From contig NZ_JQML01000001.1 in NCBI RefSeq assembly GCF_000744705.1, positions 1,612,001-1,676,000 on the forward strand: 64,000 nt of DNA. The letters run 5' to 3'. Below, piece after piece: positions 7,471 through 14,421 of this stretch. How positions within the stretch are numbered: the first letter of the stretch is position 1; each line of letters begins with the position of its first letter. The notes beneath the pieces are model-generated. The model worked only from the letters and a program-made list of their open reading frames with translations, was not told the origin of the DNA and made no database searches. Source of the DNA: Streptacidiphilus albus JL83. GTDB lineage: Bacteria; Actinomycetota; Actinomycetes; Streptomycetales; Streptomycetaceae. The position numbers and the translations under genes are program-made.

Positions 7471-9192
7471 ATGCCCGCACAGCTCCAACTCCCCACCCCA
7501 CCATCCGCATCCGCGCACTCGATCGCGCCGTTCACCGAACCAGCGCACGACAGGAAGGCCGACGCCTCCGCGAACAGCGGCTCGGCGCTGGAACGCCGGG
7601 CGCGGCTGACGGCCAGGCTGGCCAAGCTCGCCGCCACCGGACACCTCGCGCCCCTGGCCCGGCAGATCGGCTCACTCGGCGGCTGCGCCCGCCCGATCCG
7701 CATGACCGGACACCGCACCCGCCTGGACACCGCCACCGGCCAGATCCTCGACCACCTCGACACCCGCCGCCTGCCCGCCGGCCACCTCCTGGTGCGCTGC
7801 GGCAACCGCCGCGCCACCCGCTGCCCCGCCTGCTCCACCCTCTACCGCTACGACACCTACCAGCTCATCGCCGCCGGACTGCGCGGCGGCAAGACCGTCC
7901 CCACAACCGTCGCCACCCACCCCCGCGTCTTCGCCACCCTCACCGCCCCCGGCTTCGGCCCCGTCCACAACCAACCCGGCACCGCCCCCTGCACCTGCGG
8001 CACCCGGCACGGCGACGGCGACCCGCTCCTCGGCACACCGCTGAACCCGGCACGGTACGACTACACCGGCGCGGTGCTCTGGAACGCCCACGCCCCAGCC
8101 CTGTGGGCCCGCTTCACCACCCACCTACGCCGCGAGATCGCCCACGCCGCCGGACTCACCCAACGCACCCTGCGCCACCACGCCACGCTCTCCTACGCCA
8201 AGGTCGCCGAATACCAAAAGCGCGGCCAGATCCACTTCCACACCGTCATCCGCATCGACGGACCCACCGGCCCCACCAGCACCCCACCCGCCTGGGCCAC
8301 CACCGAACTCCTCGACCACGCCGTCCGCGCCGCCGCCAAACGCACCCGCGTCCAGCACCTCTCCGGGGCCGGGGACGGCCACAGGGCACAACCCCCTGAG
8401 CCCACGGTGTTCCGGTTCGGGCGGCAGATCGACGTCCGCGCGATCCGCAGCACCGACTTCACCGGCGACGCCCCCGTCACCGACCGGCACGTCGCCGCCT
8501 ACATCGCCAAGTACGCCACCAAGGGAGCCGAGACCACCACCGGCACCCTCGACCGCCGACTCCGCCTCCTGGCCGAACTCGCCCAGCACGACCTCACAGA
8601 CCACGCCCGCCGCATGATCCACACCGCCTGGCACCTCGGCACCCAGCCCCAGCACGCCCACCTGCGCCTGCGGCAGTGGGCCCACATGCTCGGCTTCCGA
8701 GGCCACTTCTCCACCCGCACCCGCCACTACTCCACCACCCTCACCCACCTCCGAGCAGAACGCACCACCTGGCGCACCCGTCAACCCGCAGCCGCCGCCT
8801 TGACGGCGGCCGACCCGGCTCTGGTCGGCCGATCCGCCGAGCAGGGACCAGTGCGCGAGGGTCGCCCGGTCACTGACCGGCACGGTGACCGCGATGACCG
8901 CAGTGACCTGACCGCCGGTCACACCGACTCCGGCCCCGGTCACCGCACCGGTCAACACGACAAGCGCGGGCGATCCGGCGACGCGGACACGACCCTGGTG
9001 ATCTCGCACTGGCAGTACGCCGGAACCGGCCTCCTGCCCGAACTCGCCCACCTCGCCGACCTCCTGGCCGCCACGCCGAAGCCCCAGCCCGAGCACCCGG
9101 ACCGTCCTCGGCGCGCACGGCGCACCAGTGACCGGGCCGGTGACTGGTGCGGCCCGCTGACCGCCACCGTCCAGACGGAGGCGACCTCGTGA
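7471..9192 (+). CDS. RepSA-family replication initiator of the integrative element
   Basis: A 573-aa protein starting at ATG 7471 after GGAGG. It contains the conserved actinomycete initiator stretch RCPACSTLYRYDTYQLIAAG, an HUH-type metal motif (GQIHFHTVIRIDG, near residue 255) and a later tyrosine motif (YIAKYATKG, near residue 345). These fit a rolling-circle nickase that copies the excised element. The C-terminal 100 residues are low-complexity and rich in Asp, Arg and Gly. The stop overlaps the excisionase start (GTGA), forming the usual rep-xis-int operon. Confidence 0.85.
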   Translation: MPAQLQLPTPPSASAHSIAPFTEPAHDRKADASANSGSALERRARLTARLAKLAATGHLAPLARQIGSLGGCARPIRMTGHRTRLDTATGQILDHLDTRRLPAGHLLVRCGNRRATRCPACSTLYRYDTYQLIAAGLRGGKTVPTTVATHPRVFATLTAPGFGPVHNQPGTAPCTCGTRHGDGDPLLGTPLNPARYDYTGAVLWNAHAPALWARFTTHLRREIAHAAGLTQRTLRHHATLSYAKVAEYQKRGQIHFHTVIRIDGPTGPTSTPPAWATTELLDHAVRAAAKRTRVQHLSGAGDGHRAQPPEPTVFRFGRQIDVRAIRSTDFTGDAPVTDRHVAAYIAKYATKGAETTTGTLDRRLRLLAELAQHDLTDHARRMIHTAWHLGTQPQHAHLRLRQWAHMLGFRGHFSTRTRHYSTTLTHLRAERTTWRTRQPAAAALTAADPALVGRSAEQGPVREGRPVTDRHGDRDDRSDLTAGHTDSGPGHRTGQHDKRGRSGDADTTLVISHWQYAGTGLLPELAHLADLLAATPKPQPEHPDRPRRARRTSDRAGDWCGPLTATVQTEATS

Positions 9193-9374
9193 CCACCGAC
9201 GCCGAACTCCTCACCGTCCCCGAGGTCATGGCCCGCCTCAAGATCAGCCGCTCCACCGTCTACGACCTCATCCGCACCCGCCAGCTCGCCTCCATCACCC
9301 TCGGCCGCGCCCGCCGCATCCCCGCCCACGCCCTGACCGCCCTCATCCACCACCACCTCGAAGAGGCAGCCTGA
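9189..9374 (+). CDS. xis: Excisionase (MerR/HTH_17-type helix-turn-helix)
   Basis: A 61-aa protein from GTG 9189 with the helix-turn-helix pattern typical of AICE excisionases (LLTVPEVMARLKISRSTVYD, LIRTRQLASITLGRARRIPA). It binds near the attachment sites and directs the integrase towards excision. The start overlaps the rep stop by four bases and the stop overlaps the integrase ATG by one, so the three genes are translationally coupled. Confidence 0.85.
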   Translation: MTTDAELLTVPEVMARLKISRSTVYDLIRTRQLASITLGRARRIPAHALTALIHHHLEEAA

Positions 9375-9793
9375 TGACCAACTCCGGCACCAACCCCGCC
9401 TCCACCCCCGGTACCGGCTCGCGCAGGGTCCGCGCCAACGGCGACGGCACCGTCTACCAGCGCAAGGACGGCCGCTGGGAAGCCGCCGGATACGTCCTCG
9501 CCACCGGCGACACCCGCAAGCGCATCCACGTCTACGGCACCACCCGCAAGGACGCCCTGGCCCAGCTCACCGAGAAGATCGCCACCAGCAACCGCGGCGT
9601 CCCCGCCCCCTCCGCTCAGGGCAGCCTCGGCACGTTCCTGGCCTACTGGCTGGAGACCGTCGCCGTCCACCGACTCCGCGAGAACACCCACACCCGCTAC
9701 ACCGCCGTCGTCCGCCTCTACCTCCTCCCGGGCCTGGGCAAGAAGAAACTCGCCAAGCTCACCGCCAAGGACGTCCGCACCTGGCTCGACCAC
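9374..9793 (+). pseudogene. int: Site-specific tyrosine recombinase (integrase), N-terminal part
   Basis: Codons 1-140 of an AICE integrase: an N-terminal DNA-binding region (NGDGTVYQRKDGRWEAAGYV) and the start of the core-binding domain (LGTFLAYWLETVAVHRLREN ... VRTWLDH). The gene is cut after His140 by an IS3 element flanked by CAC duplications (9791-9793 and 13039-13041). The present frame reads into the IS and stops at 9910. Joining to 13042 restores an uninterrupted 441-aa integrase. Confidence 0.9.
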
Positions 9794-9858
9794 TGGACCC
9801 CGACCACTTTCGTGGACACTGGAAGTAGTTCATCGCAGTGTCAAGTGGGAAGTGCACG

Positions 9859-10117
9859 ATGGTTTCAAAGCGGAAGAAGTACGCTCCGGAATACAAGGCA
9901 GAGGCCGTAGAGCTTGTAGTGAGCTCCGGCCGGCCCGTGGCTGAGATCGCCCGGGACCTCGGCCTGAACGAGGGAACCCTCGGGAGCTGGGTAAATGCCG
10001 CAAAGAGGAGCGGAAGCATCAAAGACAAGCCGCTTACTATCGATGAGCGCGTCCATATGAAGGAACTCGAAGAGGAAAACCGAAAGCTCCGAATGGAGCG
10101 GGATTTTCTAAAAAAAG
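9859..10117 (+). CDS. IS3-family OrfA, exon 1
   Basis: The ATG at 9859 begins MVSKRKKYAPEYKAEAVELV, with an HTH_Tnp_1 helix-turn-helix (PVAEIARDLGLNEGTLGSWV) and a leucine-zipper region (KELEEENRKLRMERDFLKK). The group II intron starts after base 10117. After splicing, the frame continues at 12069 as AAAWFASQNQ and stops at 12100, giving a 96-aa OrfA. Without splicing, the frame ends in the intron at 10146. The A7G stretch at 10110-10117 is the slippery site for -1 frameshifting into OrfB. Confidence 0.85.
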
Positions 10118-10728
10118 GTGTGCCACGAACGCGGGAGGCGGCTTGAGGTAGTCAAGTAGCTGAGCGCGGTGCTGCACAGGAGATGAAGGACCGATGGCCC
10201 TTCGGAGCCGCCCTGCGGGGGGAGGCTTCAAACCGCCACATGCTGCGGAAGCGGTGACGCGACCGTGGTGAGCGACTGTGGAAAAGGCGTCCAAGAGGCG
10301 TCAGGTGGGGATCAGGAAGACGGAGCGCAACCCCTTTCGGGGGGCCACTGTTGACGCGTCGTTATTGATGAAACGGCATCAAAACCGGGTGTTACTTTTT
10401 GGCCCGGGATCAGCCTGGCGGGTGCCCGTCGATTGGCCAGGTGGTGCCCGGCGTGGAGGTGACGTGATCCTGATCTGCGGCTTCTGTGCGGAACGTGGGA
10501 AGGCACGGCCTGATGCCGTCCGACCGGCTGCTTCGGCGGACGGTCGGCGAAAGGGAGACTCCCGAGCGAAGACCTCGTGAGGGATTGAGTACCGAGGCAG
10601 GTCGTGTTGGCGGACCGGTTCGTAGTAGCGGTGAAGCTCCTGCTGGGCGCGGTGGGAGCGGAGCGAAGGGGCCGGATTGTCCGTGGTTCGTTTGTTTGGT
10701 CAACCAGGAGTTCCCTGGGAGGAGCTGC

Positions 10729-11982
10729 GTGAGCGAGCTGAAGTCTCCAGACAGGCCGTTCGATATCTCGAAGCGGGAAGTCTGGGAGGCGTATCTGAAA
10801 GTGAAGGCCAACAAGGGTGCACCGGGGGTTGACGGTTGCTCGATCGAGGAGTTCGAGAAGGATCTGAAGGGGAAGCTCTACAAGATCTGGAACCGGATGT
10901 CCTCGGGAAGCTACTTTCCGCCTGCGGTGCGAGCGGTGGAGATCCCCAAGCCGAACGGCGGAGGGGTTCGTTTGCTCGGAGTGCCCACGGTCGCGGACCG
11001 GATCGCCCAGACGGTGGTGGCAGCCCATCTGGAGAGACGGGTGGAACCGGTGTTCCATCCCGACTCCTACGGCTACCGCCCCGGACGGTCGGCCCTGGAC
11101 GCGGTCGCGGCCTGCCGGGAGCGCTGCTGGAAGAAGAACTGGGTCATCGATCTCGATGTCGCCAAATTCTTCGACACCGTGCGCTGGGACCTCATCGTCA
11201 AGGCGGTGGAGGCGCACACCGATGCCCGCTGGGTGCTGCTGTATGTGCGGCGATGGCTCGCCGCCCCACTGCAACTGCCCGACGGGACCTTGCGCGAGCG
11301 GACGTTGGGAACCCCGCAGGGGTCTTCGGTTTCGCCCGTCCTCGCGAACCTGTTCATGCACTACGCGTTCGACATGTGGCTGGCCCGGGAGTATCCGGGC
11401 GTGCAGTTCGAGCGCTACGCGGACGACGCGGTGGTGCACTGCGTGAGTGAGTACCAGGCCCGCGAGGTGCTGGTGGCGCTGACGCACAGGATGGAGGAGG
11501 TCGGGCTGCAACTGCACCCGGCCAAGACCAGGATCGTGTACTGCGGGACCGGGAGGCGGGCCGGCGGAGTGACCGCCGGATCGTTCACCTTCCTCGGGTT
11601 CACTTTCCAGCCGCGAGCGGCCAAGGACCGGAACGGGGAGTTGTTCACCTCGTTCCTGCCCGCGGTCAGCAAGGATGCCCTGAAGAAGATGAGCGCGGAG
11701 GTCCGCTCCTGGCGGCTTCATCGGCTCATCGGCCTCACGCTGGCAGAACTGGCCCGCAGGATCAATCCGATCGTGCGCGGCTGGATGCAGTATTACGGGG
11801 CGTTCTACCGCACCGAGCTGTATCCCCTCCTGCGGCGCATCAATCACTACCTGATGCGCTGGGTCCGTAAGAAGTTCCGGCGGTTGAAGACCTTCAAGAA
11901 GTTCCACAAGGCGTGGAAGGGGACCACCAAGATGTGGCCGCTTCTGTTCGCGCAGTGGAAGTGGGTCCATTCGTTCTGGTGA
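10729..11982 (+). CDS. Group II intron-encoded reverse transcriptase/maturase
   Basis: A 417-aa protein from GTG 10729, chosen because GGGAGGAG lies 6 bases upstream. Longer in-frame readings from 10486 lack any family similarity. RT blocks are clear: VDGCSIEEFEKDL, IPKPNGGGVRLLGVPTVADR, DSYGYRPGRSALDAV, VIDLDVAKFFDTV, GTPQGSSVSPVLANLF, the YADD active site (RYADDAVVH) and FLGFTF. A maturase (GIIM) domain follows (RINPIVRGWMQYYGAFYR). There is no HNH endonuclease domain after it. It should splice the intron RNA and copy it at new target sites. Confidence 0.92.
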   Translation: MSELKSPDRPFDISKREVWEAYLKVKANKGAPGVDGCSIEEFEKDLKGKLYKIWNRMSSGSYFPPAVRAVEIPKPNGGGVRLLGVPTVADRIAQTVVAAHLERRVEPVFHPDSYGYRPGRSALDAVAACRERCWKKNWVIDLDVAKFFDTVRWDLIVKAVEAHTDARWVLLYVRRWLAAPLQLPDGTLRERTLGTPQGSSVSPVLANLFMHYAFDMWLAREYPGVQFERYADDAVVHCVSEYQAREVLVALTHRMEEVGLQLHPAKTRIVYCGTGRRAGGVTAGSFTFLGFTFQPRAAKDRNGELFTSFLPAVSKDALKKMSAEVRSWRLHRLIGLTLAELARRINPIVRGWMQYYGAFYRTELYPLLRRINHYLMRWVRKKFRRLKTFKKFHKAWKGTTKMWPLLFAQWKWVHSFW

Positions 11983-11994
11983 CCAGGACAATAG

Positions 11995-12028
11995 GAGCCC
12001 GGTGACGGGAGACTGTCACGCCGGGATC
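11995..12028 (+). ncRNA. Group II intron domain V (catalytic hairpin)
   Basis: A 34-base hairpin beginning GAGCCCGGTGAC with the AGC catalytic triad in its lower stem. The distal stem GTGAC/GTCAC, a bulge and CCCG/CGGG follow the standard domain V shape. Domain VI (about 12032-12065) folds as GCCCGGAGG/CCTCCGGGC with an outer GGG/CCC stem and unpaired A. Confidence 0.85.
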
Positions 12029-12068
12029 TGTGGGAGCCCGGAGGTGTGATTCCTCCGGGCCACCCGAC

Positions 12069-13008
12069 CAGCGGCGTGGTTTGCAAGCCAGAATCAATAA
12101 AGTTCGCCTTTATCCTGCAAGTCAGAGACGAGCAGGCTGGCAAGCCGCGCCGCTTCAGGTATCCCATCAACTTCATGTGCCAGATGCTGCATGTATCTCG
12201 AGCCGGCTTCTATGCGTGGATCGGCAGGGAGGAGTCCCGGCACGCGCGGCGCGATGTCGAGCTCACGCGACTCATCATCGCCATCGACAAAACGAATAAG
12301 GGAAGGTACGGAATCGATCGGATACACGCCCAGCTGGCCCGCCAGGGCGAGCGCGTGTCGCCCAAGCGTGTCCGGCGCCTGGCCAGGGCTGCTGGACTGG
12401 CCTGCGTCCACCCCAGCCCCTACAGGGCCACCACCCTCCAGGACCCCGCGAACCGACGGGGCCTGGTGGATCTCGTCGAGCGCAACTTCGTCCCGGAAAA
12501 GAAAGACCAAATATGGTACGGGGACATCACATATATTCATACCGCAGAGGGCTGGGCCTATATGGCCACGGTGATCGACGGATACTCGCGCAAGCTCATC
12601 GGCTGGTCCATCGCTGACAATATGCGTGAAGACATGGTGGTCCAGGCGCTCGATATGGCCATCCGCAACCGCCGGCCAGGCCAGGGAGAAGCCGTGATGC
12701 ACACGGATCGTGGCAGCCAGTACACCGGCAGTAGATTTCGCGACCACTGCCTTGACAACGGGGTCATCCCTTCGGTAGGAAAGACGGGGATCTGCTTCGA
12801 CAACGCTGCGGCCGAGTCCTTCAACGCAACCCTCAAGAAGGAACTCATTCACCTGCATGTATGGGCAACAATCAAGCAGGTCAAAACCGCCATATTTGAA
12901 TATGTCGAGTCCTACTACAATAGAAGCAGGATTCAGCGGGAACTTGGCTACCTATCGCCCTATGAATTCGAGAGCAGGTCTACATTTAGCGCAGCACTAG
13001 CAGCATAG
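12069..13008 (+). CDS. IS3-family OrfB transposase (integrase catalytic core)
   Basis: OrfB reads in the -1 frame relative to OrfA (...KPESIKFAFILQVRDEQ). It has the HTH_21 region (LIIAIDKTNKGRYGIDRIHA) and an rve core with DDE residues at WYGDITYIHT, MHTDRGSQYTG and NAAAESFNATLKKEL, all present. It ends at 13008. It has no convincing start of its own and would be made as an OrfAB fusion by slipping at the A7G site, which requires intron splicing. First in-frame codons after the exon junction are shown as the start. Confidence 0.88.
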
Positions 13009-13041
13009 AAGACTGTCTTCGAAATCGGTCGGCCTCCACAC

Positions 13042-13947
13042 CTCCGCACCACCTGCCAGTGCTGCGCACGCGGCCTCGACACCGCCCGCGACCAGCCCCA
13101 GTGCTGCGCGATCGACAAGTGCTGCCGCAAGCGGCTCTCCGCGCTGACGCTGGCCTACGTGCACTCCGTACTCAAGTCCGCCCTGGAGCACGCCGTCCGT
13201 GAGGAGGAGATCCCGCGCAACGTCGCCAGGAACGTCCGCATGGGTACGCCCCGACCCCGCCGGTTCGAGCCCCTCACCGCTGAGGAGGCGCGCGCGTTCC
13301 TGTCCGCCACGAGCGGCCACCGGCTGAGCGCGCTGTTCGAACTCGCCCTGCGCACCGGACTGCGCAAGGGTGAACTCCTCGGCCTGCGCTGGGAAGACCT
13401 TGACCTGGCCGGCGCAACCGCCAGCATCCGCCGCACCTTGCAGCGCACCAACTCCAGCGGCCTGACGGCCCTACCGACGAAGACACGGAGCTCGGAGCGG
13501 CGCATCGCCCTGCCCACCGAGTGCCTGCGCTCACTCGAACAGCACCGCGACCAGCAACGTCAGGAACGCGAAGCAGCAGGGGCGGGCTGGAAAGCGAGCG
13601 GCTACGTCTTCACCCGGCCCGACGGCTCCCCGATCGAGGGAGCAACACTCACCCGGCACTTCAACACCCTGCTCCGCCGGGCCACTCTCCGCCGCATTCG
13701 CTTCCACGACCTCCGGCACTCGGCGGCGACCCTGCTCCTGGAGCAGGGCGTCGAGCTCGTCGTGATCAAGGAATTGTTGGGTCACGCCCACATTGGCGTG
13801 ACCGCGACGGTATACGCCCACGTCCGGCTCCGCCTCCAGCGCGACGCCATCGACCTCCTCGGCCGCGCCCTCCGCGAGCCCGCGCAGCCCACCAGGCGAC
13901 GCGACGACGGCGACGAACCACCGCTTTGTGCAGCCCTCGTCCGCTGA
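13042..13947 (+). pseudogene. int: Site-specific tyrosine recombinase (integrase), C-terminal catalytic part
   Basis: Continuation of the integrase cut at 9793. It starts LRTTCQCCARGLD, the Cys-rich linker typical of AICE integrases. All catalytic positions are present: Arg in LALRTGLRKGELLGLRWEDL, HDLRHSAATLLLEQG (HxxR), LLGHAHIGVTATVYAHV (His and Tyr). The domain could be made alone from GTG 13159, but would lack DNA-binding parts. The element is therefore probably locked in place unless the IS excises precisely. Confidence 0.88.
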
Positions 13948-13948
13948 C

Positions 13949-13971
13949 GTTGCCGTCAACTACTGCCGTCA
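13949..13971 (+). repeat. Arm-type repeat, right copy
   Basis: The same doubled TGCCGTCA motif as at 1384-1405, one base longer, starting one base after the integrase stop. The position next to int is where AICE attachment-site arms lie. Confidence 0.55.
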
Positions 13972-13978
13972 GACACTG

Positions 13979-14016
13979 CAGTGTCCCACCGGAAACCAGA
14001 TCCCGGTGGGACACTG
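13979..14016 (+). terminator. Stem-loop terminator after int
   Basis: Perfect 14-bp stem (CAGTGTCCCACCGG at 13979-13992, complement at 14003-14016) with a 10-base loop. It separates the integrase from the convergent immunity gene, so it may act in both directions. The right end of the integrative element is near here. Confidence 0.7.
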
Positions 14017-14039
14017 TGCGGCTTCCCCTCCCCGGGGTA

Positions 14040-14420
14040 TTACTCGGGACCGGCGTTGGAGCCGCCTTCGGGGGAGGAGCCAAACCCTAGGCATCCGACT
14101 ACTTTGAGCGGTTGTGGATCCAAGTAGAGGGGAAATAGGTATCCGGCACGTTCGCGATCGTCCACGTAGGCCACAAGAAGTCCCTGCTCGCCCTTTTCGG
14201 CAAGACTCGCAAGGCATTCAGTAACCCCGACAATCGGCTTACCACGCCGCTGCAGGCTTCTCACCCTCCCGCGAAGGATACCCCGAAGCCTCGACGCCGG
14301 AAGGGGATCGAGCCAGATCTCGAAAGGCGCTCCAGAAATCAATGCATTCTTGGCCTGGATGCCGGCCTCGGAATCGGAATCGAACGCGGCGATCAGTTCA
14401 CTCGCGGAAACTTCGTTCAT
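14040..14420 (-). CDS. Probable immunity protein of the Rhs toxin
   Basis: A 126-aa protein of unknown family (MNEVSASELIAAFDSDSEAG ... LLVAYVDDRERAGYLFPLYL). It starts one base after the Rhs gene stop, in the same direction, exactly where polymorphic toxin immunity genes lie. I do not recognise a domain. The role is inferred from position. Confidence 0.6.
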   Translation of the reverse strand: MNEVSASELIAAFDSDSEAGIQAKNALISGAPFEIWLDPLPASRLRGILRGRVRSLQRRGKPIVGVTECLASLAEKGEQGLLVAYVDDRERAGYLFPLYLDPQPLKVVGCLGFGSSPEGGSNAGPE

Positions 14421-14421
14421 C

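Larger units (their letters stand above)
10118..12068 (+). mobile_element. Group II intron inserted in IS3 orfA
   Basis: The 1951-bp intron starts GTGTG and ends AC, matching the group II consensus (GTGYG...AY). Both boundaries were chosen because joining 10117 to 12069 restores the canonical IS3 OrfA ending LKKAAAWFASQNQ. It encodes a reverse transcriptase/maturase (10729-11982). A 34-base domain V follows at 11995-12028, then domain VI with a candidate bulged branch-point A at 12062, 7 bases from the 3' end. Confidence 0.9.
9794..13038 (+). mobile_element. IS3-family insertion sequence carrying a group II intron
   Basis: The element is 3245 bp with the intron and 1294 bp without it, normal for IS3. 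Imperfect terminal inverted repeats are visible: left TGGACCCCGACCACTTTCG, right (complement) TGGAGGCCGACCGATTTCG. A 3-bp CAC target duplication flanks it. It holds orfA and orfB in the usual -1 arrangement. Precise removal restores the integrase reading TWLDH-LRTTCQCC. Confidence 0.9.

Noticed and set aside
10486-10728. Longer N-terminus for the intron reverse transcriptase
   Set aside because: The region is structured intron RNA with no similarity to the RT family; GTG 10729 has a good ribosome binding site.
13950-14045. tRNA gene as integration site next to the integrase
   Set aside because: No cloverleaf or tRNA 3' end can be folded here; the hairpin at 13979-14016 is a simple terminator-like stem.
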